Shown piece by piece: positions 54,201 through 57,273 of a DNA stretch of 64,000 nucleotides. How positions within the stretch are numbered: position 1 is the first letter of the stretch; each line of letters opens with the position of its first letter. The stretch is taken from contig CM055745.1 of the NCBI GenBank assembly GCA_029465975.1, positions 5,920,204 to 5,984,203 of the forward strand, read 5' to 3'. The notes below the pieces were generated by a model. It searched no databases. It was not told the DNA's origin and worked only from the letters and a program-made list of their open reading frames with translations. Position numbers and translations under genes: made by a program. Origin of the DNA: Dallia pectoralis. Lineage: Eukaryota > Chordata > Actinopteri > Esociformes > Umbridae.

Positions 54201-57200
54201 GCCCGGTGTGTTCCGCCTTGCAGTTCCAGTGTGACAAGGGCCAGTGCGTTGACGCACAGCTGCGATGCAACGGCGAGCCGGACTGCGCCGACAACTCGGA
54301 CGAACAGGACTGTGACAGTAGGTTTTGCGGGTTTTCTTGCTTCAAGCCGGGTTAGGGTTAGAGGGCGGGCTGACAGGTACTTGTTGCTTTTCCATCGACT
54401 CGTGGTGTCGTCGCTGTCACAGACGTGCGTGTGTTGATTCTAATGATGGGCCGCGGCCGGTTTTCTAACCTTGAGCTCTTCCGATTTCCCCCGCAGCCAT
54501 CTGCCTACCGAACCAGTTCCGCTGCAGCAACAACCAATGCATCCTGAAGAAGCAGCAGTGTGACTCGTACAACGACTGCGCGGACGACTCGGACGAGATA
54601 TTCTGCGGTGCGTTTTCACTCTTCACCCTGCTGGCACTTTCCAGAAAAAGATCCGCGACTCGACAGAATCCACACGCATAAGCGTGCCTTTGCGCATAAG
54701 GAGCCCGCCGGTCTGTCTTGTGGATTTAGCACTGGCTACGCAGACTTGGTGGCAGCTTGTTAAACACGTCCTAATGTCTTTGCCCGTCTGTTGTAGAATT
54801 CCTCACCCCGTCGTCAAACGATGTCCACTCACCATCTCACGGCAGCACCGTTGGCCCGGTGATCGGCATCATCCTGTCCGTCTTTGTCATGGGAGGCGTG
54901 TACTTCGTGTGCCAGCGGGTCATGGGTCGCCGCTACAAAGGTCCCAACGGAGCCTTCCCCCACGAGTACATCAGCGGCACGCCCCACGTACCCCTCAACT
55001 TCATCGCCCCGAGCAGCTCGCAGCACGGGACCTTCACAGGTAAAGAAATCTCACAGAAAACGTTAAAGCTCGAAGCACGGGACCTTCACAGGTAAAGAAA
55101 TCTCACAGAAAACGTTAAAGCTCGAAGCACGGGACCTTCACAGGTAAAGAAATCTCACAGAAAACGTTAAAGCTCGAAGCACGGGACCTTCACAGGTAAA
55201 GAAATCTCACAGAAAACGTTAAAGCTCGAAGCACGGGACCTTCACAGGTAAAGAAATCTCACAGAAAACGTTAAAGCTCGAAGCACGGGACCTTCACAGG
55301 TAAAGAAATCTCACAGAAAACGTTAAAGCTCGAAGCACGGGACCTTCACAGGTAAAGAAATCTCACAGAAAACGTTAAAGCTCGAAGCACGGGACCTTCA
55401 CAGGTAAAGAAATCTCACAGAAAACGTTAAAGCTCGAAGCACGGGACCTTCACAGGTAAAGAAATCTCACAGAAAACGTTAAAGCTCGAAGCACGGGACC
55501 TTCACAGGTAAAGAGATCTTACAGAAAACGTTATAGCTTGAAGCACGGGGCGTTCACAGGTAACTTGATCATGGGTATAGATAGTTCACTGGATCTCGTG
55601 ATACAATATTATTATCTAAACCCGTGGTGGTTCTGTATCTGACCGTGTTCTGTCGCTTAGGCATCCTCCTGTGGGAAGTCCATGTTGAGTTCGGTGTCAG
55701 TCTGATGGGATCTGACGTGGTTCGGTTGTCTAGGTATCTCCTGTGGGAAGTCCATGTTGAGTTCGGTGTCAGTCTGATGGGATCTGACGTGGTTCTGTTG
55801 TCTAGGTATCTCCTGTGGGAAGTCCATGTTGAGTTCTGTCAGTCTGATGGGATCTGACATGGTTCTGTTGTCTAGGTATCTCCTGTGGGAAGTCCATGTT
55901 GAGTTCTGTCAGTCTGATGGGATCTGACGTGGTTCTGTTGTCTAGGTATCTCCTGTGGGAAGTCCATGTTGAGTTCTGTCAGTCTGATGGGATCTGACGT
56001 GGTTCTGTTGTCTAGGTATCTCCTGTGGGAAGTCCATGTTGAGTTCTGTCAGTCTGATGGGATCTGACGTGGTTCTGTTGTCTAGGTATCTCCTGTGGGA
56101 AGTCCATGTTGAGTTCTGTCAGTCTGATGGGATCTGACGTGGTTCTGTTGTCTAGGTATCTCCTGTGGGAAGTCCATGTTGAGTTCTGTCAGTCTGATGG
56201 GAAGCAGCAGTAGCGGGGCGCCGCTGTACGACAGGAACCATGTAACCGGGGCCTCCTCCAGCAGCTCCTCCAGCACCAAGGGGGCCTTCTACCCCCAGGT
56301 GAGTGCCCATCTGCATTGTATCCTATCATAAGACACGTGTACCATCTCCACAATGCCATTTGCAATCTAACGTGCACGTGCGTTTCTGGATTCCCTTTTT
56401 GCAGATGCTCAACCCGCCTCCGTCCCCAGCCACGGACCGCTCCTTGTATAACGCAGAGGTCTTCTACTCCTCAAACAGTCCCTCCACCACCAGGTCGTAC
56501 AGGTGAGGGAAAGGGCACAGGGAAAGGGCACAGGGAAAGGGCACGGGGGATAGGGCACGGGGGATAGGGCACGGGGGAAAGGGCACGAGGGAAAGGGCAC
56601 GGGGAAAGGGCACGGGGAAAGGGCACGGGGAAAGGGAACGGGGAAAGGGAACGGGGATAGGGCACGGGGATAGGGCACGGGGGAAAGGGCACGGGGGAAA
56701 GGGCACGGGGGAAAGGGAACGGGGGAAACGGAACGGGGAAAGGGAACAGGGGAAAGGGCACGGGGATAGGGCACGGGGAAAGGGCACGGGGGAAAGGGAA
56801 CGGGGGAAAGGGCACGGGGGATAGGGCACGGGGGAAAGGGCACGGGGGAAAGGGCACAGGGGAAAGGGCACGGGGGAAGGGAACAGGGAAAGGGCACGGG
56901 GGAAATGTCCCGTTTGGTTGGAATCGGACCGCTGTACTTGGTGAAGTTAACCAGAGGGGTGTTTTGTGTTTTCCGCCCGCTCCTTTAAGGCCCTATCTGA
57001 TGCGCGGGGTGGCGCCCCCCACGACCCCCTGCAGCACGGACGTCTGTGACAGCGACTACACCACAAGTCGATGGAAGAGCAACAAGTACTACATGGACCT
57101 AAACTCGGACTCGGACCCGTACCCTCCGCCGCCGACCCCTCGGAGCCAGTACCTGTCAGCGGAGGAGAGCTGCCCGCCCTCTCCCTCCACGGAGCGCAGT

Positions 57201-57251
57201 TACTTCCATCTATGTCCTCCGCCTCCCTCGCCGTGCACCGACTCCTCGTGA
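3822..57251 (+). CDS. lrp5: Wnt co-receptor LRP5, exons 2-23 (5'-partial, spliced)
   Basis: Single-pass receptor that, with Frizzled, binds Wnt at the cell surface and recruits axin to start beta-catenin signalling; DKK1 and sclerostin antagonise it (family knowledge). The coding exons are 3822-4022, 4210-4426, 8055-8252, 9783-9979, 12511-12642, 16948-17344, 17541-17712, 38507-38723, 39456-39745, 40120-40346, 41090-41274, 41470-41793, 43027-43223, 43721-43935, 48042-48232, 48718-48927, 49053-49178, 54081-54317, 54497-54607, 54797-55039, 56156-56298, 56405-56502 and 56990-57251. They join in frame to 1,596 codons. Order: four six-bladed YWTD propellers each followed by an EGF-like module, three LDLa modules, a membrane segment and a proline-rich tail. 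LRP5 rather than LRP6 is shown by the membrane segment (FVMGGVYFVCQRV) and the tail (SRWKSNKYYMDLNSDSDPYP). From exon 3 on, exon sizes and phases match human LRP5 as I recall it. Exon 1 is upstream of the window. Confidence 0.93.
4023..4209 (+). other. Extra 187-bp intron splitting exon 2
   Basis: It has a canonical gtaagt donor and a tgttttcag acceptor. Reading through from exon 2a hits a stop at 4133-4135, and the downstream frame is closed upstream of 4200, so removal is required. The split codon T|CC gives serine. Human LRP5 exon 2 is continuous here. Confidence 0.88.
4210..4426 (+). CDS. lrp5: lrp5 exon 2b: propeller 1 blade
   Basis: Encodes SLKEALGTGQTVVVSGLDSP, then DGLACDWLGRKLYWTDSETN and RIEVANLDGTSRKVLFW, ending ALNPAHR. 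The donor gtgagt is at 4427 and the exit is phase 2. The stretch LKEALGTG next to the extra intron is longer than the matching human segment (NQTGAAVQNVVISGL), making exons 2a+2b seven codons longer than human exon 2 (418 versus 397 bp from memory). Confidence 0.95.
6104..6974. repeat. 25-bp minisatellite, about 35 copies, intron 2b
   Basis: The unit core is AGTGACCCGAGACTGCAGAG followed by a variable GACGT/GACGA/AACTT. It contains a PstI-like CTGCAG palindrome. Copies differ at a few recurrent positions, typical of a minisatellite. Confidence 0.95.
7545..7600. repeat. GT/GC microsatellite
   Basis: Alternating purine-pyrimidine run of TG and CG steps in intron 2b. Confidence 0.9.
7614..7889. 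mobile_element. Short non-autonomous Tc1/mariner-type element (MITE-like)
   Basis: The left end ACAGTCAAAAGTTTGGACAT follows a TA. The right end AGTAGGTGTGTCTGAAC...GACTGGTGCTGT is a degenerate inverted copy ending beside TTTA. The ends resemble those of a very common salmonid Tc1-like family (from memory). Only about 275 bp remains and no transposase frame survives, so this is an old internally deleted copy. The interior AACCAAAAAAGTGTTAAACA also fits that family. Confidence 0.75.
8055..8252 (+). CDS. lrp5: lrp5 exon 3: propeller 1
   Basis: Phase 2 in, phase 2 out, 198 bp, the human exon 3 size. Encodes YMYWTDWGEEPRIERAGMDG through LYWADAKLSFIHRANLDGSS. The glycine codon at 8077-8079 corresponds to human Gly171, the residue changed in a high-bone-mass allele (G171V); here it is wild-type. 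The DKK1/sclerostin-binding surface of propeller 1 is built from these blades (family knowledge). Confidence 0.97.
8253..9782 (+). other. Intron 3
   Basis: It starts with gttagt and a pyrimidine-rich stretch near 8300-8360. 8370-9290 appears unique with nothing recognised. A 30-bp array lies at 9293-9546, followed by unique sequence to the acceptor gactcctcag. Confidence 0.85.
9293..9546. repeat. 30-bp minisatellite, about 8 copies, intron 3
   Basis: The unit core is AGAGGATCACCAATCAGGTG followed by GAGTTATGTC. The unit is a multiple of three, so a long frame stays open across it by chance. Confidence 0.95.
9783..9979 (+). CDS. lrp5: lrp5 exon 4: end of propeller 1
   Basis: 197 bp, phase 2 in and phase 1 out, as in human exon 4. 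Encodes ETVVEGTLTHPFALTLAEET, LYWTDWQTRSIHACNKHTGD and YSPMDIQVLGPDRQPH. The donor gtaagc at 9980 is followed after about 15 bp by a 14-bp array. Confidence 0.96.
9996..10276. repeat. 14-bp minisatellite starting beside exon 4 donor
   Basis: About 20 copies of GGGGAACATATCCG, with a few GGAAAAC and CCTGGG variants toward the 3' side. It begins about 16 nt after the exon 4 splice site. Long frames on both strands are repeat artefacts. Confidence 0.97.
10985..11060. mobile_element. Fragment of a dispersed fish repeat
   Basis: The text GGTATATGGTCTTATATACC then CCAATCAGCATTCAGGATTT resembles a very common salmonid/pike interspersed repeat (from memory). A second copy of the same family lies at 61058-61246. 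Class not determined. Confidence 0.55.
11360..12220. repeat. 11-12 bp minisatellite, about 74 copies, intron 4
   Basis: The unit is TTTAGACTAATG with TTAGACTAATG and TTGGACTAATG variants that recur in blocks. Each unit contains CTAAT, a branch-point-like pentamer. Confidence 0.97.
12511..12642 (+). CDS. lrp5: lrp5 exon 5: EGF-like module 1
   Basis: 132 bp, phase 1 to phase 1, the human exon 5 size. The peptide QTPCSDANGGCSHLCLLSP, then FYSCACPTGVKLKEDGKTCR, supplies the six cysteines of an EGF-like module after propeller 1. The exon end CCCAG and donor gtaaca are repeated five more times downstream as part of a tandem array. Confidence 0.97.
12627..12900 (+). repeat. Tandem array containing the exon 5 donor (6 copies)
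   Basis: The exon end and 5' splice site (CCTGTCGCCCAG|GTAACACA) recur with GT at 12643, 12690, 12731, 12778, 12819 and 12866. Spacing alternates 47 and 41 bp, an 88-bp dimeric arrangement. The first copy is the true exon end. The 41-bp copies carry CCTGTTGCCCAG. Confidence 0.97.
13433..13830. repeat. 17-bp minisatellite, about 23 copies, intron 5
   Basis: The unit is GACGGGCTCTAATCCCA, with GTCGGG, ATTCCA and ATCGCT variants grouped in runs. Confidence 0.95.
13920..14520 (-). mobile_element. Decayed Tc1/mariner-like transposase region
   Basis: In the + direction the sequence reads like the complement of a Tc1-like transposase: ATCCTGACCAGTCTACCAGT, GTCTCATCAGACCAGAGAAT and TTCTTGGTCACCTTCCTGAC are hallmarks of fish Tc1 elements that I recognise. 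The transposase would run on the minus strand. It is broken by many stops and indels, and I see no intact ends. Confidence 0.75.
14894..15162. mobile_element. 269-bp element with terminal inverted repeats
   Basis: TTATGCTTCTGCGT at 14894-14907 and its exact complement ACGCAGAAGCATAA at 15149-15162 bound a CpG-rich interior with further inverted pieces (GACGGCGTA and TACGCCGT). The interior has no coding frame. It fits a non-autonomous DNA transposon, possibly PIF/Harbinger or hAT type. I cannot define the target-site duplication with confidence. Confidence 0.75.
15800..16132. repeat. GT microsatellite block, intron 5
   Basis: About 330 bp of TG/CG dinucleotides broken by GACACTG and GACACCG spacers at intervals, so it has a secondary periodicity. 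The frames through it are artefacts. Confidence 0.97.
16948..17344 (+). CDS. lrp5: lrp5 exon 6: propeller 2 first half
   Basis: 397 bp, phase 1 in and phase 2 out, identical in length to human exon 6. Encodes EQVLLLARRTDLRRISLDLP, AIAIDYDPVDGYVYWTDDDV and GIAVDWVARNLYWTDTGTD, ending AIVLDPVNG. Two YWTD blades are present. Propellers 1-2 bind most Wnts and DKK N-terminal peptides in this family. Confidence 0.98.
17345..17540 (+). other. Intron 6 (196 bp)
   Basis: Short, unique, with gtacgg donor and cctcacag acceptor. No repeat array. Confidence 0.93.
17541..17712 (+). CDS. lrp5: lrp5 exon 7: propeller 2
   Basis: 172 bp, phase 2 in and phase 0 out, the human exon 7 size. Encodes YMYWTDWGEKPKIERANLDG, SLGWPNGLAIDHDAGKLYWG and DAKTDKIE. 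It ends ATTGAG|gtacgt, and that junction text is the unit of the adjoining 20-bp array. Confidence 0.98.
17705..18385 (+). repeat. 20-bp array seeded on the exon 7 donor, about 34 copies
   Basis: The unit TTGAGGTACGTCATTGTGTG reproduces the exon 7 end (ATTGAG) and donor (gtacgt). Variants include GTACTTCACTG in the middle block and TTGCGTG near the end. Potential donors therefore recur every 20 bp for almost 700 bp. Confidence 0.97.
19860..20080 (+). mobile_element. 3' relic of a Tc1-like transposon
   Basis: Reads MPKVCMAVIAATGGFADKAK around 19910-19970, the C-terminal text of a salmonid-type Tc1 transposase that I recognise, followed by an AT-rich tail. The upstream part is too decayed to follow. 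Confidence 0.65.
21735..22443. repeat. Compound 14-bp / 8-9 bp minisatellite
   Basis: Starts as CAGTGTGTCGGAGG repeats, changes to CAGAGTGTCAGAGG near 21950, then to a shorter GTGTCAGT / GTGTCAGA ladder at about 22050-22200, and returns to the longer unit. 14-bp units keep all three frames open on the + strand, which creates spurious 240-280 aa frames. Confidence 0.96.
23553..24241. repeat. 20-bp array of two alternating unit types, 34 copies
   Basis: Units are CTAGAGGACTGACTAGTCAA and CTAGAGGACTGTTTAGTCAA, almost invariant otherwise, with exact 20-bp spacing. The ACTAGT palindrome is present only in the first type. Confidence 0.98.
24265..24866. repeat. 14-bp minisatellite, about 42 copies
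   Basis: CCAGCTCCCTTATC repeats with rare CTTATTATC, CTTATCTCAG and GGCCCCC variants. It lies 24 bp from the end of the preceding 20-bp array, so two unrelated arrays are nearly fused. Confidence 0.97.
26985..29580 (+). repeat. About 40-bp G-rich minisatellite, about 65 copies
   Basis: Each unit has GGTCCTCCGTCACACTGCCC followed by TGGATGGGTGGGTGGGGGTT. The + strand carries four closely spaced G runs in nearly every unit, a G-quadruplex pattern. G-tract length varies between copies. It generates frames up to about 450 codons, none with protein-like composition. Confidence 0.98.
30139..30920. repeat. 27-bp minisatellite, about 29 copies
   Basis: The unit contains TTTTAACACTTTATTCTCCT followed by TGTGGCG, TGTGGGG or TGTGGTG. 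The unit is a multiple of three, so frames of about 260 codons persist on both strands. The minus strand has AATAAA in every unit. Confidence 0.98.
31503..32625. repeat. 55-bp minisatellite, about 20 copies
   Basis: The unit runs TATACTGGTGAGTGTCTGTA, then ATATGGTCTGTAGTCCACTG and AAAGTTCTGGTGTTA. Most units contain TGGTGAGT, a strong 5' splice-site match. Confidence 0.97.
33713..34325. repeat. 25-bp minisatellite, about 24 copies
   Basis: GAGATGAGACGAATCCTGTA plus GTAGA or GTAGT. Very low divergence between copies. Confidence 0.98.
34389..37262. repeat. 37-bp minisatellite, about 77 copies (2.9 kb)
   Basis: The unit is AATACCTGCTGGTAATAGTA plus ATCTGTAAAACCACTAG, with an AAAAC/ATAAC dimorphism and a CCGCTAG variant at the 5' end. 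An irregular patch lies at 36870-37015. It is the second longest array of the window. Confidence 0.98.
37665..37758. repeat. CT-rich microsatellite
   Basis: TCTC and TCGCTCTC runs in intron 7. Confidence 0.9.
38213..38350. repeat. GT/GC microsatellite, intron 7
   Basis: TG/CG alternating tract with two copies of GTGCACATTTGTGTG. About 155 bp before the exon 8 acceptor. Confidence 0.93.
38507..38723 (+). CDS. lrp5: lrp5 exon 8: end of propeller 2
   Basis: 217 bp, phase 0 in and phase 1 out, the human exon 8 size. Encodes VINVDGSHRMTLLEDKLPHI, FTLLGDYIYWTDWQRRSIER and DQLPDLMGLKAVRVAETF. The donor gtaaat at 38724 is followed immediately by a G-rich array. Confidence 0.97.
38729..39098 (+). 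repeat. G-rich hexamer array beside exon 8 donor
   Basis: GGGATGGGGACGGGAACGGG-type repeats begin about 5 nt after the splice site. A longer 100-bp-scale block (with GGGTACGGGACGGGG) recurs at about 38811 and 38930. Dense G triplets occur on the sense strand. Confidence 0.95.
39205..39425 (+). repeat. TCTC/TCTG microsatellite before exon 9
   Basis: About 220 bp of CT and CTGT repeats ending about 30 nt upstream of the exon 9 acceptor, forming an oversized polypyrimidine region. Confidence 0.95.
39456..39745 (+). CDS. lrp5: lrp5 exon 9: EGF 2 and start of propeller 3
   Basis: 290 bp, phase 1 in and phase 0 out, the human exon 9 size. EGF-like module CAEDNGGCSHLCFHRPQGLQ plus CACPMGLELLSDIRTC, then IVPEAFLLFTNRADIRSISL and EASALDFDVSENRIYWTDVS. 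The donor gtaggg is at 39746. Confidence 0.97.
39746..40119 (+). other. Intron 9, mostly a 24-bp array
   Basis: About 90 bp of unique DNA, then the array up to about 14 nt before the acceptor atcctctag. Confidence 0.93.
39835..40105 (+). repeat. 24-bp pyrimidine-rich array abutting exon 10 acceptor
   Basis: TCTCCTACCTTGTTCTCCAT plus TAAA, about 11 copies, with CCAACATG variants in the middle. It ends close to the exon 10 splice site. Confidence 0.96.
40120..40346 (+). CDS. lrp5: lrp5 exon 10: propeller 3
   Basis: 227 bp, phase 0 in and phase 2 out, the human exon 10 size. Encodes TISRAFMNGSSVEHVIEFGL, GMAVDWMGRNVYWADTGTNR and YRQVLVCKDLDNPRSLALDP. The donor gtaagg is at 40347. Confidence 0.98.
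40347..41089 (+). other. Intron 10 (743 bp), unique sequence
   Basis: No tandem array and no recognisable feature, one of the few introns over 300 bp here without a repeat. The acceptor is ttctctcag. Confidence 0.9.
41090..41274 (+). CDS. lrp5: lrp5 exon 11: propeller 3
   Basis: 185 bp, phase 2 in and phase 1 out, the human exon 11 size. Encodes FMYWTEWGGKPRIGRAHMDG and GRANGLTIDYIDQRLYWTDL, ending ESTNMQ. The donor gtaagc is at 41275. Confidence 0.98.
41275..41469 (+). other. Intron 11 (195 bp)
   Basis: Unique, with a C-rich acceptor tract (ccccccccag) directly before 41470. Confidence 0.93.
41470..41793 (+). CDS. lrp5: lrp5 exon 12: end of propeller 3 and EGF 3
   Basis: 324 bp, phase 1 to phase 1, as I recall for human exon 12. 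Encodes LQREIVADDLPHPFGLTQYR, YWTDWNLRSIERADKRSG and DILVFHSSRQDGANDCSHNN, then CRCASHYTLDANSRNCS (EGF-like module 3). The donor gtgagt is at 41794. Confidence 0.98.
41794..43026 (+). other. Intron 12: unique half, then CT-rich array
   Basis: 41794-42231 is unique with nothing recognised. 42232-43015 is a CTCTGACC array running into the exon 13 acceptor (ctactgcag). Confidence 0.9.
42232..43015 (+). repeat. CCCTCTGACC-type array abutting exon 13 acceptor
   Basis: Built of CCCTCTGACC, CACTCCCTCTGACC and ATTCCTCCCTCTGACC modules. A 60-bp-scale duplication with AAGCAAATTG (about 42555 and 42615) divides it. It supplies dozens of CTGAC pentamers in a pyrimidine context and ends about 12 nt before the splice site. 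Confidence 0.95.
43027..43223 (+). CDS. lrp5: lrp5 exon 13: start of propeller 4
   Basis: 197 bp, phase 1 in and phase 0 out, one codon shorter than human exon 13 as I recall it. Encodes SPSSFLLFSQKASISRMVLG and DPLEHLVYWVDGKQNIRRAL, ending DDGTQ. The donor gtgaga is at 43224. Confidence 0.97.
43224..43720 (+). other. Intron 13 with acceptor ladder
   Basis: About 110 bp of unique DNA, then seven tandem copies of the acceptor region up to exon 14. Confidence 0.93.
43333..43732 (+). repeat. 58-bp array containing the exon 14 acceptor (7 copies)
   Basis: TCTTCTCCTCTTCCTCCAG|TCATCA recurs, giving possible exon starts at 43370, 43428, 43486, 43544, 43602, 43660 and 43721. Only the last stays in frame from exon 13. 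The first dozen bases of exon 14 (TCATCATTAGTAGT) are themselves a copy of the unit (TCATCAATAGTTGT). Confidence 0.96.
43721..43935 (+). CDS. lrp5: lrp5 exon 14: propeller 4
   Basis: 215 bp, phase 0 in and phase 2 out, two codons longer than human exon 14. Encodes SSLVVSSTSTQQHQ, then PDRQPHDLSLDPYSRTVYWT, TINLQRLDGDAVGVVLRDDH and AIVVNAEHG. The extra residues lie at the array-derived 5' end. The exon ends CACGG|gtgagg, which is the unit of the next array. Confidence 0.95.
43930..45350 (+). repeat. 25-26 bp array seeded on the exon 14 donor, about 55 copies
   Basis: GGAGCACGGGTGAGGATTAG plus AGGGGA. It repeats the exon 14 end (ACACGG) and donor (gtgagg) for 1.4 kb. Small indels (AGAGGAGG, AGGGAGG) and a few truncated units occur. 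Confidence 0.97.
45794..46265 (+). repeat. Polypyrimidine tract (CTCC/TCTC), 470 bp
   Basis: CTCTCTCCTTCTCCCTCCC-type repeats with weak 50-60 bp periodicity. Both + strand frames through it are artefacts. Confidence 0.93.
47024..47740. repeat. 45-bp minisatellite, about 16 copies, intron 14
   Basis: GAGGTTCCACACAGGAAACA, then GCCTCTATTCCTCCAGGTTT and ATAGA. The unit is a multiple of three, so frames of 110-220 codons occur by chance. Each unit contains CCTCCAG|GTTTAT, a combined acceptor/donor-like AGGT. Confidence 0.96.
48042..48232 (+). CDS. lrp5: lrp5 exon 15: propeller 4
   Basis: 191 bp, phase 2 in and phase 1 out, the human exon 15 size. Encodes YMYFTTMQDRSAKIEGASLD, GLIRPVALALDNKLGKLFWV and DLKRIESSDLT. 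The donor gtaaga is at 48233. Confidence 0.98.
48233..48717 (+). other. Intron 15 (485 bp), unique sequence
   Basis: No array, nothing recognised. The pyrimidine-rich acceptor tcttcctcccag ends at 48717. Confidence 0.92.
48718..48927 (+). CDS. lrp5: lrp5 exon 16: end of propeller 4
   Basis: 210 bp, phase 1 to phase 1, the human exon 16 size. Encodes ANRIVLQDSNILQPMGLTVL, LYWIDRQQQMIERVDKLTGE and RIQGRISYLTSIHAVEDMDF. The donor gtaatg is at 48928. Confidence 0.98.
48928..49052 (+). other. Intron 16 (125 bp)
   Basis: Short and unique. The acceptor is tccttcccaaag. Confidence 0.93.
49053..49178 (+). CDS. lrp5: lrp5 exon 17: EGF-like module 4
   Basis: 126 bp, phase 1 to phase 1, the human exon 17 size. 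CSRDNGGCSHICIAKGDGTP plus CSCPMHLVLLPNLLVCG gives six cysteines. The donor GGAG|gtagag is weaker than others in the gene. Confidence 0.97.
49179..54080 (+). other. Intron 17, almost wholly one 19-bp array
   Basis: Only about 50 bp at the donor side and about 14 bp at the acceptor side are not array. Confidence 0.95.
49229..54066 (+). repeat. 19-bp minisatellite, about 250 copies (4.8 kb)
   Basis: The unit is CTATGACTCTGACCCTCGG, with variants CTGTGA, CCCTGA, CCATCGG, GGCCATC, TCGACT and CCTTGG. Nearly every copy contains CTGAC, a branch-point consensus match. A marker variant (GACCCTGGCC) recurs at about 49891, 50229, 50512, 51288, 51569, 52098, 52308, 52914, 53199, 53483 and 53739, often about 285 bp apart (15 units). 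A disordered patch lies at about 50690-51190. Confidence 0.98.
54081..54317 (+). CDS. lrp5: lrp5 exon 18: LDLa modules 1 and 2
   Basis: 237 bp, phase 1 to phase 1, the human exon 18 size. CSTEQFTCATGDIDCIPMAW, RCDGLAECDDNSDEENC and CSALQFQCDKGQCVDAQLRC, then NGEPDCADNSDEQDC, show two six-cysteine LDLa modules with the DxxSDE calcium-binding acidic motif. Confidence 0.98.
54318..54496 (+). other. Intron 18 (179 bp)
   Basis: Unique. Donor gtaggt, acceptor cccccgcag. Confidence 0.93.
54497..54607 (+). CDS. lrp5: lrp5 exon 19: LDLa module 3
   Basis: 111 bp, phase 1 to phase 1, the human exon 19 size. ICLPNQFRCSNNQCILKKQQ plus CDSYNDCADDSDEIFC. Donor gtgcgt. Confidence 0.97.
54608..54796 (+). 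other. Intron 19 (189 bp)
   Basis: Unique, with acceptor ctgttgtag. Confidence 0.92.
54797..55039 (+). CDS. lrp5: lrp5 exon 20: transmembrane segment and juxtamembrane tail
   Basis: 243 bp, phase 1 to phase 1. A short serine-rich stalk leads to PVIGIILSVFVMGGVYFVC (about 54853-54912), the single membrane helix, then QRVMGRRYKG and PHEYISGTPHVPLNFIAPSS. The FVMGGVYFVCQRV text is LRP5-like rather than LRP6-like. It ends GACCTTCACAG|gtaaag, and this junction is copied ten more times downstream. Confidence 0.98.
55022..55575 (+). repeat. 52-bp array containing the exon 20 donor (11 copies)
   Basis: GCACGGGACCTTCACAG|GTA recurs with GT at 55040, 55092, 55144, 55196, 55248, 55300, 55352, 55404, 55456, 55508 and (degenerate) 55560. 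Exactly 52-bp steps. The first copy is the real exon end. Copies 2-9 are almost identical. Confidence 0.98.
55040..56155 (+). other. Intron 20: donor ladder plus acceptor ladder
   Basis: 1,116 bp, of which all but about 85 bp (55576-55660) consists of copies of its own 5' and 3' splice regions. Confidence 0.95.
55661..56195 (+). repeat. 70-bp array containing the exon 21 acceptor (8 copies)
   Basis: TTGTCTAG|GTATCTCCTG followed by the first roughly 45 coding bases of exon 21 recurs. Possible exon starts are 55661, 55734, 55806, 55876, 55946, 56016, 56086 and 56156. The first copy reads CGCTTAG|GCATCC. The two earliest units are 72-73 bp (TTCGGTGTC), later ones 70 bp. Confidence 0.98.
56156..56298 (+). 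CDS. lrp5: lrp5 exon 21: cytoplasmic tail
   Basis: 143 bp, phase 1 in and phase 0 out. Encodes ISCGKSMLSSVSLMGSSSSG and LYDRNHVTGASSSSSSSTKG, matching the LRP5/6 serine-rich tail. The last of eight tandem acceptors is chosen because every upstream one I traced runs into a stop. Donor gtgagt. Confidence 0.96.
56299..56404 (+). other. Intron 21 (106 bp)
   Basis: Unique, short, acceptor cctttttgcag. Confidence 0.93.
56405..56502 (+). CDS. lrp5: lrp5 exon 22: first PPPSP motif
   Basis: 98 bp, phase 0 in and phase 2 out, the human exon 22 size. MLNPPPSPATDRSLYNAEVF then YSSNSPSTTRSY. PPPSPATD is the first of five PPPSP-type sites phosphorylated by GSK3/CK1 to bind axin (family knowledge). Donor gtgagg. 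Confidence 0.97.
56503..56989 (+). other. Intron 22, mostly G-rich array
   Basis: The array reaches about 56905, then about 85 bp of unique DNA to the acceptor cctttaag. Confidence 0.94.
56508..56905 (+). repeat. 13-17 bp G-rich array beside exon 22 donor
   Basis: GGGAAAGGGCACGGGG repeats with GGGATAGGGC variants, about 25 copies, starting about 5 nt after the splice site. G triplets are on the sense strand. Confidence 0.96.
56990..57251 (+). CDS. lrp5: lrp5 exon 23: terminal tail, remaining PPPSP-type motifs, stop
   Basis: Phase 2 in, stop TGA at 57249-57251. Encodes PYLMRGVAPPTTPCSTDVCD, SRWKSNKYYMDLNSDSDPYP and PPPTPRSQYLSAEESCPPSP, ending PPPPSPCTDSS. With exon 22 all five motifs (PPPSP, PPTTP, PPPTP, CPPSP, PPPSP) are intact. 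Confidence 0.98.
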
Positions 57252-57273
57252 CACCTGGGGAGATAGCCGTGTC

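Noticed and set aside
55661..56155. Seven upstream acceptors as alternative exon 21 starts
   Set aside because: Each leads to TGA within the next unit or to TAG shortly after the array, so none can encode the conserved tail.
3822..57251. Identity as lrp6
   Set aside because: The membrane segment, the SRWKSNKYYMDLNSDSDPYP tail and the exon 2-5 text match LRP5. The LRP6-specific tail text is absent.
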